From positions 1 to 30,505 of IMG/VR virus record IMGVR_UViG_3300025949_000070: 30,505 bases of DNA; one strand, written 5' to 3'. The notes beneath the pieces are model-generated. The model was given only the letters and a program-made list of their open reading frames with translations, did not search any database and had not been told where the DNA came from. Within the stretch, counting starts at the first letter, position 1. Each line of letters opens with the position of its first letter. A program made the translations under genes and the position numbers. Origin of the DNA: a virus. This document shows, one piece after another, positions 21,240 through 29,528 of the stretch.

Positions 21240-23311
21240 CAGCGGAGCTTCAGTTGAAGGTATGCGCCCAGGATGTCGCCATCCGATGGGGATTGAACGC
21301 CGTTGGCCTTGAAGTCGGCCTTGAGCTTCTCTCGTACAGCTGGCGGGATGTCGCCCGCCTGCATGGTCAGGAGCCGTTCAGAGGAATCCGTCACGCCGCC
21401 GAAGAATCCAGTCGTACGGAATTGGACCTTCCTTGCGATCGCCTGATCAATGGTCTTGGCCATCATGGCGTCGTCGAACTTCTTTCCGGCCTGCTGTTGC
21501 TGCTGTAGCACGTAACTCTGAACCGCGTTGCGAATGGCACCCACCCGCTGCTGTCCAGCCTTGTCACGATCCGGAGGCGTCGGGTCGATGCCCATCTGGT
21601 TCAGTCTCGAGTTCAACGTCGAGTTCAGCGAAGCGAAGTCGACATCGCCAGGGCCGTTTCCACCCTTGCCGCTAATCAGTTGCCCGCGGCGCAGCGCCAT
21701 CTGCTGTTGATCCGCCTGGGAGAGCTTGCGCGACTGCCAGTAGAACTCTGCGTCGGACATTCCCTTCAGCCACTTATCGTCCGTGGCCATCTTCTGGAAC
21801 ACGATCGGATCCGTCTGATCCTCTCCTTTGGCTACCCGCGCGCCGAAGTTCAGCAGGTCATCCACCTTCCCTGCCGGGACGGCATTGCGAACCGACGGCG
21901 GCAGAGCGTTCCACGAGCCGCCGTTTTGCGCCAAGCCTCGCTGCGCGGTGGCAAGCGCTTCATCCTCTCGCTGCTTGATCTCATCGGTCTGTTCCTTGAA
22001 GAGACGAGTCGATTCGTCTAGCGCGACCTTGATGCGCTCGGGGCGTTGGCCGACCAGGGTGCGGCGCACGTTGTCATGCACCTCCTTGAGGGTCGGACGC
22101 TGCGGGGCGCCGCCTCCGGCATCTAGCGCCGCCATGTTCTTGGCGACGTAGGCCTGGGTCTCCTGGGGAAGGAAGATCGTCCACTCCGGATCGCCCTGTT
22201 CCTTGGCGGTAGCCAGAGCCTCATCAACCCGGCCAGGGCCAGCGTTGTACGCAGCCCATGCCTTCGACATGTCACCGCCGTATCGCTTGATCATGGCGTT
22301 GAGGTAGTCACGTCCGACGCGCGCACGTTCGTCCGGGCTGTTGTCCTTGGCCGCCTTCACACCGAACCCAGGATCCAGGTTGGTGGAGTCCATGACCTGC
22401 ATCTCGCCCTTGGCGCCGGCAGAGCTCGTGAGTAACTTCCCATCCGTGCCGTACCGACGACCACCGGACTCCGAAGCCATGGTGATGTTCATCACCCGGT
22501 CCAGGTCTGTTGGCTGCATGTTGGGCTGGATGGCTCCGATCACAGCGTGAGCCGCGGCAGTTCCTTCGACGGAATCCTCCTGTTTCTGGATCTGGTTGCT
22601 AAGCCGCAGGACGGCGGCCGGGTTCATCGCCTCGGCGTTCTTGTCGAGGTAGCCCTTTGCTGCCTTCCAGTTGTCGCCGGCCAGCAGCGTGTCAAGCACC
22701 GCCACGTGCGTCTTCTCGTCCTGATTTCGGATGGTCTGTGCGATCTCTTCTTCGCTGCGACCTTTGCTGCGGAGGTATCCGATCGTGCGCGCGGCGCCCG
22801 TGGCCATCTCCGCCTTCACTCGCGCTGGATCACCGGCGAACCGGGCTGCACGGTCATGAACGGACTGGATGTCGGCCTCAAACTGTCCTCGATCGTAGGT
22901 GTCCTTCTCGCGCTGAACGTGGCGATCAGTCCAGTCCAGAACCTGATTGCGGCGCGAAGCGGAGAGTTCACGGAAGGCGCGACGCTGGCGCTCAGAAGTG
23001 AGTCCTTCTCCGATCTTCGCGGACGCCTCGTCGAACGACTTGGGGATCGCCTCCTGCAGTCCAAACGAGTCCTGCCCCAATTTGTTGATGGCGCCGTTGT
23101 CCGGATCGTAGATTGCGGACCGTTCCCAATCGTCCAGCTGCCGACGCGCGCTGAACACAGCTTGGGCATCAGCCTCCTTCGCAAGCTGGTCGACGGCGCC
23201 GGCCACACTTCCAAGCGCCTGACCGATGCCACCGTCATTGACCGACGCGATAGAACGCTGCGATCGCGGCGCAGCGCGCGCGACGGTATCGAGGGATGGG
23301 AGGCGAGGCAT
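21239..23311 (-). CDS. Ejection protein with lytic transglycosylase domain (T7 gp15 position)
   Basis: 690 residues, close to T7 gp15 in length and order. Residues 1-260 are helical (SVAGAVDQLAKEADAQAVFS, ELSASRRNQVLDW). Residues about 270-390 form an SLT/goose-lysozyme-type transglycosylase domain: catalytic E281 in MASESGGRRYG, GEMQVM at 302-307 and AYNAGPGRVDEA at 354-365. This domain cuts peptidoglycan glycan strands so the ejection channel can cross the cell wall. In T7 the transglycosylase is on gp16, so here it has moved to the gp15-like protein. The C-terminal half is helical and glutamine rich. Overlaps both neighbours (TGATG). Confidence 0.87.
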   Translation of the reverse strand: MPRLPSLDTVARAAPRSQRSIASVNDGGIGQALGSVAGAVDQLAKEADAQAVFSARRQLDDWERSAIYDPDNGAINKLGQDSFGLQEAIPKSFDEASAKIGEGLTSERQRRAFRELSASRRNQVLDWTDRHVQREKDTYDRGQFEADIQSVHDRAARFAGDPARVKAEMATGAARTIGYLRSKGRSEEEIAQTIRNQDEKTHVAVLDTLLAGDNWKAAKGYLDKNAEAMNPAAVLRLSNQIQKQEDSVEGTAAAHAVIGAIQPNMQPTDLDRVMNITMASESGGRRYGTDGKLLTSSAGAKGEMQVMDSTNLDPGFGVKAAKDNSPDERARVGRDYLNAMIKRYGGDMSKAWAAYNAGPGRVDEALATAKEQGDPEWTIFLPQETQAYVAKNMAALDAGGGAPQRPTLKEVHDNVRRTLVGQRPERIKVALDESTRLFKEQTDEIKQREDEALATAQRGLAQNGGSWNALPPSVRNAVPAGKVDDLLNFGARVAKGEDQTDPIVFQKMATDDKWLKGMSDAEFYWQSRKLSQADQQQMALRRGQLISGKGGNGPGDVDFASLNSTLNSRLNQMGIDPTPPDRDKAGQQRVGAIRNAVQSYVLQQQQQAGKKFDDAMMAKTIDQAIARKVQFRTTGFFGGVTDSSERLLTMQAGDIPPAVREKLKADFKANGVQSPSDGDILGAYLQLKLR

Positions 23312-23835
23312 CAGCGACGAGCCCTCACGTCAGAGCCGGCGGCGGAGAACTTCGCCCCACTGGCATCGTTGTTGTAGTTGTACTTCGCGCCACCACCGAA
23401 CATCGAGGAGATGTCGCCGAAGCCCGTGAGGATGGAAGGGATCGCCTTGATGCGCGAAGCCCGCTTTGCGTTCTTCCCGCTTGCCCGCACAGCGCCGGCT
23501 TGCTGCTCATCAGAGCGAGCCTGCTCCTCGCCTTCGTACAGCGACGTCAGGGCGCGGTATTCGCCCTCGCCAGCGATGTCGCTGGCGAGCTTGACCATGG
23601 TTTCGTCGCCACCACCCCCTCCGCCCAGCGCCTGGAGTCGCGACAAAGCTAGTCTGGATTGACGGCGATCCTCAATGGACTGGCGTTGAGCCGTCGCGCG
23701 TGACTGTCCTGCCCGTTGCTCAAGCTGCGCGGCCTGATAGCCGGCGGACTTGTCTGCCGCATTGCCTTCAAGGATTGGCGCAACCGTCTGCAGAACGGTC
23801 GATGCGACCGGGAGAAAGGCAGCAAATTCAGCCAT
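23311..23835 (-). CDS. Internal virion/ejection protein (T7 gp14 position), 174 aa
   Basis: Short alanine/glutamine-rich protein. The N-terminus AEFAAFLPVASTVLQTVAPI is a hydrophobic helix fit for outer-membrane or membrane association; a long helix with QAAQLEQRAGQSRATAQRQS, a glycine run (LGGGGGGDETMVKLASD) and a C-terminal IPSILTGFGDISSMFGGGAK follow. T7 gp14 forms the outer-membrane part of the ejection channel and has a similar size and composition. ATG 23835 is chosen because it overlaps the GNAT-like gene stop by 8 bases; five upstream codons in frame are not needed. Identity is by synteny and composition more than by motif. Confidence 0.72.
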   Translation of the reverse strand: MAEFAAFLPVASTVLQTVAPILEGNAADKSAGYQAAQLEQRAGQSRATAQRQSIEDRRQSRLALSRLQALGGGGGGDETMVKLASDIAGEGEYRALTSLYEGEEQARSDEQQAGAVRASGKNAKRASRIKAIPSILTGFGDISSMFGGGAKYNYNNDASGAKFSAAGSDVRARR

Positions 23836-24169
23836 GGCGCCAGACCTCACTCGTGACTTGTTGGAAGCCCAGATGACTCAGGAGCCCAGGGGATGTTGGT
23901 TCACGGCTGTCGCAGATAGCGAACACCGGGCCTCGGCAGGCCGCCAGCAACTGACCGAAGGCGATGGCCAGCCGAGTCAGTGCCACCTTGTGCTTTCGGC
24001 TCTCGTCACGGATCTCGCTGAAGGCCTGCATTCCGTCTGCACCTTGGGCCAGCCCAGCGATTGCAGTCACTCGCCCATCTTGCTCAAGAACAACGGCTCG
24101 CATGGTCGACGGAACGCGTCCGTTGAACCAGACGGCGACGTCTTCTCTGGTCGCGAATCGGATCGTCAT
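23828..24169 (-). CDS. GNAT-fold protein (T7 gp13 position), 113 aa
   Basis: Reads as a small GNAT acetyltransferase-like fold: TIRFATREDVAVWFNGRVPS, a strand ending in AVVLEQDGRVTAIAGLAQGA, a helix RKHKVALTRLAIAFGQLLAA, and a C-terminal strand-helix SPGLLSHLGFQQVTSEVW. The 'F/L L...LGF' ending is typical of GNATs and of T7 gp13. The acetyl-CoA loop (Q/R-x-x-G-x-G/A) is not clearly preserved, so catalysis is doubtful. In T7, gp13 is needed for virion assembly and not for acetylation. ATG 24169 overlaps the gp12-like stop (ATGA); the gene sits in the same slot as T7 gene 13. Confidence 0.72.
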   Translation of the reverse strand: MTIRFATREDVAVWFNGRVPSTMRAVVLEQDGRVTAIAGLAQGADGMQAFSEIRDESRKHKVALTRLAIAFGQLLAACRGPVFAICDSREPTSPGLLSHLGFQQVTSEVWRHG

Positions 24170-26805
24170 GAGTGGTTCGCCATGGTGATTACCGCCGAGG
24201 TGACCGTGGCCGGCCGAGGCGATGCTGCCCGCAGGAACAGGCGGGCGTCGTTGTCCCAAGAACCATCCATCGGGACGACGTCCTTGTCGTACTCGCTCCA
24301 GACCTGGTTGACGTCGATCTCAAATCCATCTTCAACCTGCGGCATATCGTTGAGCTCATCGAGCCGCTGGCCGAACTGGACCCCTTGCGCGTGTGTATCG
24401 ACCAGCACCAGACCCAGCGCATTCAGCCGCTTGCTGGTATGCAGACCGGACTTCCCGGGTGGAACGACATAGGCCATCTTGGTCGACTTGAAGATCGCCT
24501 CATAGAAGAGGCCAACGCAGACGCTCGCGTAGGTTCCCGGCAAAGCGACGTTGCCGGAACCGTCAACGATGGCGGTGCCGACGTCGTTTCCATCCGCCCA
24601 GATGGTGACCTGACGGTTGATCAGGTGTGGCGCGCTCACCGAGGAACCAGAACCCATCACGAACGAGTCGGCGATCTTGTTGGTGACGCCGCCGCGGGCT
24701 TCGCTCTCCAGCGCCCACTTCTCGAGGTATCGGACGACAACACCCTGCACCTCGCGTCTGACGGCGTAGTAGACGGCATCCTCTTCCACGCCGGGGAGCA
24801 CGGCCACGTCTTCGACAACGCCGTCTGTCTGGATCGTGACCCAGCACAGCAGGTTCTCCGTTCGGTCGATGATCAGGACCGCCACAGTGCCATCAGCCAG
24901 CCACACGTGCAGCCGGGTGTCGGGCTGGCGTTGGATCTTGATCCCCACGACACCTGCTGAGCACAGGTCCGGAACCAGAGCAGTAAGGTCGCTCTCGTCG
25001 TACTCGCGCGCGGAGTTGCCGTAGCTCATCTGATAGAGCCGGGACAGGCAGCGCTGGACGAAGATCCCACTACCGTCGATCTCCTGTGCCGGGATGGCTG
25101 CCGTTCCTTGGGTGCCGGTCTTCTTGGGCGTGAAGTTGGTCGGCGTCAGTGGTTCATCCAGCGCGGACGACCGGCAAGCCAACTCCATGCTGTCCGTCCC
25201 GGCCACGAGCCGATCCAGCGAGATCAGCCAGTTGATGCTGTCGACCGGCCCGAATCCGATGGATCTCGAGATGGGCCCGGCATCTCCTTCGAAGTCCGGA
25301 TCGAACGACTCGAAAGCATCCGTCACCGATCCGTTGAACTTGTCCTTGCCGCACCACCACAGCCGTCCGTCATGGATGGCGACAGCAGACGGCCAGCCGC
25401 GGAAGTCCGACCACAGTCCCTCGGCCCAGGTGTCGGTGGCAGTCAGACCGCCGAGCGGACTCAGTACCTCAGCCGATACAGACGTCGGGCTGATGTACGC
25501 GGTGATCCTCACGACACCAGTGATCGAGCCGCTGGCGTAGCTCAACGTCGTCGTTGCGGTTCCGCTCGTGTAGTCACCCGTCTTGATGCCGACGCGGTAG
25601 TAGATGATCTGGTTGTCCAGTCCATCGTTGTACGACTTGCTGCCCACCCCGGTGTACGTCTCGCCGGGGACATCCTGCCAGGTTCCAGGAGACCCAACGG
25701 ACCGTTGCAGCGTCAGGTTCGCGACAAACGTTCCAGAGTTGACGATCGAGAATGCGCGGGCGTCACCAACTCCGGTGATGCGGATCGGGTCGCCGAAGGT
25801 ATTTGCCGCAGACAGCGATGTCGTCACGATCTGACCGACTGACGTTAGGGAGAAGAGCGCTCCAACGTGGCCGGGCGCGAACACATCCGACGACGCAGTA
25901 ATTGAGATGTTGCCGCTCAGGCCGGTTGCCGTCAGCGTGGTCGGTGTGGTGTTCTGAACTCGGAACGGACCGTCGACCGGCTGGTAAAGCGTCACGGACC
26001 AAGAGCCATTCGATCGACGCTCGATCTTGCGTTGCTGGTATCCGCGGCACGCAAGGAAAATCACGTCACCCGACTGAATGGCCCGCAGGTACTGCAGGTC
26101 GGCGGCTGCATATGGGGTCGGTAGAGTCATCGCTCCAGCCGCCTCGATTGCAATGCTGTCAATCAGCACCTGACGCGACGTCCGGCTTCGGAACTGGAAG
26201 AAGAAGCTGGCCCCTGTGGTCGGGATCACAATGCTGTGCGTACCTGCGCCCAGCGTCGTGTCGCGCAAAAATTGAGTTCCGCCCGAAACGGATCCGGCCC
26301 GGATCGTTACCGAACCTCTCGTCACGACGATGCGGACCGCTTGGTCCCCGGCCGCTGCGACGACCTGCTGTTCACGGATGGCATAGTTGGTTCCGTCACC
26401 TGTGAGACCCATGAATCCGCCGGCCACCCAGATGGACGTCGCGCCAGCTTGGTCAAGGTCCGTCCACCCGGACAGGTCAGTGTTGAAAGTTCCGTTGGTG
26501 AAGGCTGAGCCGTTGGCAGGGCGAGTCACCAGAGCGTCGTCCTTCCAAACCCTCAGTTGCCCGGCCGACATCTCGATCAGGGCTGTGTCCTGCGCCGAGA
26601 AGATGAACTCGATCAGTTTTTCCTGGCCAGGGAAAGCGCCGAGGTAGCCGAGCCCCGGGCGAAGCATCATCGACCCCAGCGCGCGCGGCATCCAGTTGCG
26701 CTGGATTTCGGCGCTGAACTTCATCTTGTTCAGGTCGATGCGCGACAGAGCCAGCCGCGACACGACGCCGCGGTTGAACGCCAGGATCTCGTGGTCTCCT
26801 CTCAT
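24166..26805 (-). CDS. Tail nozzle protein (T7 gp12/tubular protein B-like)
   Basis: 879 residues, predominantly beta. The N-terminal GDHEILAFNRGVVSRLALSR and MPRALGSMMLRPGLGYLG form the conserved opening of podovirus tail nozzle proteins ('N.G..s......R.dl..y......N..p...G....RpG..y'). Similar later signatures are DALIEMSAGQLRV-like strands, RLWWCGKDKFNGSVTDAFES and STALVPDL-type repeats leading to a C-terminal KMAYVVPPGKSGLHTSKRLN region. A possible inserted carbohydrate-type sandwich lies between about residues 100 and 220 (FTNGTFNTDLSGWTDL onward). The nozzle closes the tail and conducts DNA. Order relative to the gp11-like gene is as in T7. The ATG overlaps the preceding stop (ATGA). Confidence 0.83.
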   Translation of the reverse strand: MRGDHEILAFNRGVVSRLALSRIDLNKMKFSAEIQRNWMPRALGSMMLRPGLGYLGAFPGQEKLIEFIFSAQDTALIEMSAGQLRVWKDDALVTRPANGSAFTNGTFNTDLSGWTDLDQAGATSIWVAGGFMGLTGDGTNYAIREQQVVAAAGDQAVRIVVTRGSVTIRAGSVSGGTQFLRDTTLGAGTHSIVIPTTGASFFFQFRSRTSRQVLIDSIAIEAAGAMTLPTPYAAADLQYLRAIQSGDVIFLACRGYQQRKIERRSNGSWSVTLYQPVDGPFRVQNTTPTTLTATGLSGNISITASSDVFAPGHVGALFSLTSVGQIVTTSLSAANTFGDPIRITGVGDARAFSIVNSGTFVANLTLQRSVGSPGTWQDVPGETYTGVGSKSYNDGLDNQIIYYRVGIKTGDYTSGTATTTLSYASGSITGVVRITAYISPTSVSAEVLSPLGGLTATDTWAEGLWSDFRGWPSAVAIHDGRLWWCGKDKFNGSVTDAFESFDPDFEGDAGPISRSIGFGPVDSINWLISLDRLVAGTDSMELACRSSALDEPLTPTNFTPKKTGTQGTAAIPAQEIDGSGIFVQRCLSRLYQMSYGNSAREYDESDLTALVPDLCSAGVVGIKIQRQPDTRLHVWLADGTVAVLIIDRTENLLCWVTIQTDGVVEDVAVLPGVEEDAVYYAVRREVQGVVVRYLEKWALESEARGGVTNKIADSFVMGSGSSVSAPHLINRQVTIWADGNDVGTAIVDGSGNVALPGTYASVCVGLFYEAIFKSTKMAYVVPPGKSGLHTSKRLNALGLVLVDTHAQGVQFGQRLDELNDMPQVEDGFEIDVNQVWSEYDKDVVPMDGSWDNDARLFLRAASPRPATVTSAVITMANHS

Positions 26806-27440
26806 CGGTCACCCGCCCGGCGGTAGCGTTGACCACTGAAGCGAGACTTGACCCAGCTTCCAGGCGGCGGGAACTTGGTCGGCTCCTCCATCGCGTCGCG
26901 GGCCAGGGCGGCCTTCAGAACGATGCGATCGCGCTTGGCCTCGAGCTTGTCCTGCAGGTTGTCGTCCTGCGTCAGCGGCTTGGCTACCTTGGCAGCAAGA
27001 TGGATCTCGACGAGCTCGATGAAGCTTTGCGGCCATAGCGAGAAGTCACCACCGCAGGACTCGTCATCCGACACGTACCGGACATACATCGTCTCCAGGT
27101 TGCCCCATAGGAACCCACCCTCTTCGCGATAGTCCAGGTACGGAACTTTCATGCTCTCGTCCTGAAACACACCGGCAAGACGCACCAGGTCATCCGGCAG
27201 GTTGAACGCGTACTGCAAGCCAGGGAACCCCGGCTCGACGCTGGGCGAGTAGTCCAGCTGGACGGAGCGCATGGCGAATTTCCACTGCCCCTTCTCCAGG
27301 CACCACTTCACCGCATCGTTATTCCAGGCCGTGTCCAGGTACCGGCGCGCGGCTTCGTTCACCGTCAGGTTGGCGATTGCGCGTTGGCCCAGGTGGTTGA
27401 CCAGGGCGCCGTTGTAGAGCTGGATACGGCTGGTGGTCAT
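26802..27440 (-). CDS. Tail tubular protein A (T7 gp11-like)
   Basis: 212 residues, close to T7 gp11 (196). RIQLYNGALVNHLGQRAIAN, then EAARRYLDTAWNNDAVKWCL and EKGQWKFAMRSVQLDYS match the adaptor family pattern ('iyN.AL...G......l.d....a..l...wd.....lLe...W.FA'). The end of the protein is a helix plus basic tail (DKLEAKRDRIVLKAALARDA). In T7-like particles this protein forms the adaptor ring between the portal and the nozzle. It is followed directly by the nozzle gene with overlapping stop/start, as in T7. Confidence 0.86.
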   Translation of the reverse strand: MTTSRIQLYNGALVNHLGQRAIANLTVNEAARRYLDTAWNNDAVKWCLEKGQWKFAMRSVQLDYSPSVEPGFPGLQYAFNLPDDLVRLAGVFQDESMKVPYLDYREEGGFLWGNLETMYVRYVSDDESCGGDFSLWPQSFIELVEIHLAAKVAKPLTQDDNLQDKLEAKRDRIVLKAALARDAMEEPTKFPPPGSWVKSRFSGQRYRRAGDR

Positions 27441-27442
27441 GC

Positions 27443-27763
27443 TCAGTCCTTGGCCGCTTCAGCAGCTTTTTGAGCTTGGCCGGTCTGGTAAGGCATCCAC
27501 TGCGCATAGGCCTCACCATCGGGCGGCATATCGCCTTCCTGAATGAGCAGGATGTTGAGTCTCGGCCACGCCCGGCCAATCGCGTCAACGACCAGCAGGT
27601 TGATCCGGTCGGCGCCGTGCACGCCAACGATGGTCGCGTCCAATGGCTGGAAGCCTTCACCATCGATATCAGGCAGAAGCGCCAGCGACCGGTAGCCCTG
27701 GCGCTCCGCTTCGCTCGGGCGGTACCAGATCTTGCGCCCGACAGTTGGATTGATCGTGGTCAT
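27443..27763 (-). CDS. Hypothetical virion-region protein, 106 aa
   Basis: Small alpha/beta protein with an N-terminal TTINPTVGRKIWYRPSEAER, a central ATIVGVHGADRINLLVVDAI strand pair and a C-terminal alanine-rich helix. 'INPTVGR..WY.P' followed by 'a.I..V....vNL.V.D..G' is a common small protein of unknown role that I recall from phage genomes. It lies between capsid and tail genes with a two-base gap to the gp11-like gene. Function unknown. Confidence 0.7.
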   Translation of the reverse strand: MTTINPTVGRKIWYRPSEAERQGYRSLALLPDIDGEGFQPLDATIVGVHGADRINLLVVDAIGRAWPRLNILLIQEGDMPPDGEAYAQWMPYQTGQAQKAAEAAKD

Positions 27764-27764
27764 G

Positions 27765-28190
27765 TCAGGCCTTCTCGTGTTCCGTGATCCAGGCGTTGGC
27801 CGTCTTCTTGTCGGAGAAGCCGTCCTTCAGGACCTCGCCGTCGGCCTTGCGAATAACGCGGTGCTTCTGATGCGGTCCGCCCCAGTTCACGACGTAGGCC
27901 GACTCCTTGCCAGAGTCGCCGGCAGGCTCGGTGGGAACCAGTTCCGTGAACTGAAGAACGTGGAACTTGGCGAAGTTTCGACCGCAGTCCTTCACCATCA
28001 GTTCGGCATACCAAGACTGGTCGGCCGGCGTGACTTCGAGGATGTCGCTCACGCGAAGCTGGGCCGCGATGTGCTGCGTTGCTTCCTCTTTCAGAACGTC
28101 TTCCAGTGTGCTTTCCGGCTCGACCGTCACGGAATAGCGCGTGCGCACACTATCTGCCAGAGAGAACTGCGAACGGGTGATGGGTTTCAT
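27765..28190 (-). CDS. Hypothetical virion-region protein, 141 aa
   Basis: Not recognised. The start at ATG 28190 follows GGAG five bases away; upstream codons in the same frame run through the terminator and are non-coding. The sequence is TRSQFSLADSVRTRYSVTVE, then an acidic helix (DVLKEEATQHIAAQLRVSD), a strand-rich middle (WYAELMVKDCGRNFAKFHVL) and a C-terminal KADGEVLKDGFSDKKTANAW module with a W-containing helix, a pattern seen in small DNA-pairing or head-associated phage proteins. It is the first gene after the capsid-operon terminator, so it probably needs read-through or its own promoter. Confidence 0.66.
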   Translation of the reverse strand: MKPITRSQFSLADSVRTRYSVTVEPESTLEDVLKEEATQHIAAQLRVSDILEVTPADQSWYAELMVKDCGRNFAKFHVLQFTELVPTEPAGDSGKESAYVVNWGGPHQKHRVIRKADGEVLKDGFSDKKTANAWITEHEKA

Positions 28191-28205
28191 GTGGACTCCA
28201 GTTGG

Positions 28206-28239
28206 AAAAAAGCCGACGCCTTCCTTGGATGGCGTCGGC
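28206..28239 (-). terminator. Rho-independent terminator downstream of capsid genes
   Basis: On the minus strand a perfect 9-bp stem GCCGACGCC / GGCGTCGGC (28212-28220 and 28231-28239) with a 10-base loop is followed immediately by six T residues (28206-28211). It lies 33 bases after the 96-residue gene. A textbook intrinsic terminator, placed to limit read-through from the highly expressed capsid genes into tail genes. Confidence 0.88.
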
Positions 28240-28272
28240 GCGGGTGACCCACAAGGGATCAAGGAGGAGACA

Positions 28273-28563
28273 TCAGTCGGTGTTCGTGGCCGCGCCGATG
28301 ACGGTGCCGTCGCCAAGGTCCACGGAACCCGGCGAAACGGTGCCCACGGAGACCACGCGGTGATCGGTGATCACACCGGTGCCGGTCACGGTGACCTCGA
28401 CCAGGTCACCCACCTTCATGCCCAGATCCAGGCCGTTGGTGATGTAGCCGGCAGTGTCGACCGTCGCCACGGTGTCGGCAGTGGAGTAGGTCCAGGTCTG
28501 GCCCGCTCCGTACAGTCCGCCGTTGGACTTGAGTCGCGGCGGGGTTGCGGTGGAATACGGCAT
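28273..28563 (-). CDS. Putative capsid-associated (decoration-type) protein, 96 aa
   Basis: All-beta small protein: PYSTATPPRLKSNGGLYGAG, then QTWTYSTADTVATVDTAGYI, LGMKVGDLVEVTVTGTGVIT and HRVVSVG. The pattern 'W.Y.t.D....V...GY......lGmkvGD.v.V' is common immediately downstream of major capsid genes in podoviruses and siphoviruses and is thought to be a head decoration or stabilising protein. ATG with AAGGAG ten bases upstream. The gene lies 15 bases after the capsid gene and just before a strong terminator, so it is co-transcribed with capsid. Confidence 0.66.
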   Translation of the reverse strand: MPYSTATPPRLKSNGGLYGAGQTWTYSTADTVATVDTAGYITNGLDLGMKVGDLVEVTVTGTGVITDHRVVSVGTVSPGSVDLGDGTVIGAATNTD

Positions 28564-28578
28564 TTCGTTCTCCTTGGG

Positions 28579-29415
28579 TCAGGCGGTCGCGGCGATGCCG
28601 GAACCGTCGTGGCGGATCGAGACTACGCCGCTGTTCTGCAGCAGCTTCGGTCCCATGTAGGCAGAGCAGCGGGCCCACGAGTAGTCCTGCTCCTCGTCGT
28701 ATCCGACCGGCGACTGGATGCCCTTGACGTCCATGCCGTGGCCGATGGCCGACTTGTGGTAGACGAACAGGCGCTCGTTCGCGGTGCCGTTGCCCGGCAG
28801 GGCGGTGTGGACCATCCAAATCACGCCGGCCCAGCGGAAGCGGATGGGCGCGTCGACCAGCTTGGTGTCGTTGACGTAGTCCTTGGAGGTGACCTCCTTG
28901 ACCTGCATCAGGTACGCCCAGGCCGCCGGAGTCAGCAGGCCGGAGATGTTGCCGTCGATGGGAACGTTGTTGTTGCCCAGGATGGCGATGGCTTGCAGCG
29001 CCTTGGCGATGCTCAGCGTTGTCGGCGCGACACCAGCGTACAGCGTGCCGGTGGCGAGTTCGCTGATGATCTGGTCGTCCACCTTGCGGTTGATGACGGC
29101 CATGGTCGTGTCCTGCATGGCGGCGCGCTGGTCGCCCTGGGACGCGAAGACGTTGTAGTTCGTCTTCTTGGCCAGGTCGTGCCACTCGGTCAGCGGGCAG
29201 GTGTACTGCGTGTTGTTGTCCGTGCGCGCCGGGATCAGGCCGTTCACGCCGCGCGTCACCGCGCTGGCGCCGCCGGAGTCGATCACGTCGAAGACGATGG
29301 AATTGCCCTTGATGACCCCTTCCGTGGTCACCGTCTGGCGGAGGAGGGATTGCCGACGCTCGAAGCCCTGGATGAGCTCCTGTCGGTACTGTGTCTGGAA
29401 TGCGGTATCAGCCAC
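28579..29415 (-). CDS. Major capsid protein
   Basis: 278 residues with the profile of a podovirus major capsid protein (HK97 fold group): AFQTQYRQELIQGFERRQSL, VIKGNSIVFDVIDSGGASAV, TRGVNGLIPARTDNNTQYTC, EWHDLAKKTNYNVFASQGDQ and MAVINRKVDDQIISELATGT are a continuous match to the recalled family pattern ('Q....E....Ferr.S.L...V.te....G....F......G.a..RG.nG.iP'). The product assembles into the icosahedral shell around the scaffold. GTG start, with AAGGAG eight bases upstream, a strong ribosome site. Follows scaffold and precedes the decoration-type gene, the normal head order. Confidence 0.88.
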   Translation of the reverse strand: MADTAFQTQYRQELIQGFERRQSLLRQTVTTEGVIKGNSIVFDVIDSGGASAVTRGVNGLIPARTDNNTQYTCPLTEWHDLAKKTNYNVFASQGDQRAAMQDTTMAVINRKVDDQIISELATGTLYAGVAPTTLSIAKALQAIAILGNNNVPIDGNISGLLTPAAWAYLMQVKEVTSKDYVNDTKLVDAPIRFRWAGVIWMVHTALPGNGTANERLFVYHKSAIGHGMDVKGIQSPVGYDEEQDYSWARCSAYMGPKLLQNSGVVSIRHDGSGIAATA

Positions 29416-29482
29416 GGTGTGGACTCCTTGAGATTGAGGTTTGCGCCTCGCTCGGGGTGTCTTGTGGCTGATCCGTCGGGGT

Positions 29483-29515
29483 GCCCTGAAGGGGCCGACT
29501 GACCCGCTTCAGGGC
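29483..29515. repeat. Hairpin in capsid leader
   Basis: GCCCTGAAG (29483-29491) and CTTCAGGGC (29507-29515) are perfectly complementary, with an inner GGG/CCC extension. It lies in the 164-base gap between scaffold and capsid genes. No T-run follows on the minus strand, so it may be an mRNA-stabilising leader structure or a processing site and not a terminator. Confidence 0.6.
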
Positions 29516-29528
29516 CTCGCTGCGGCAA

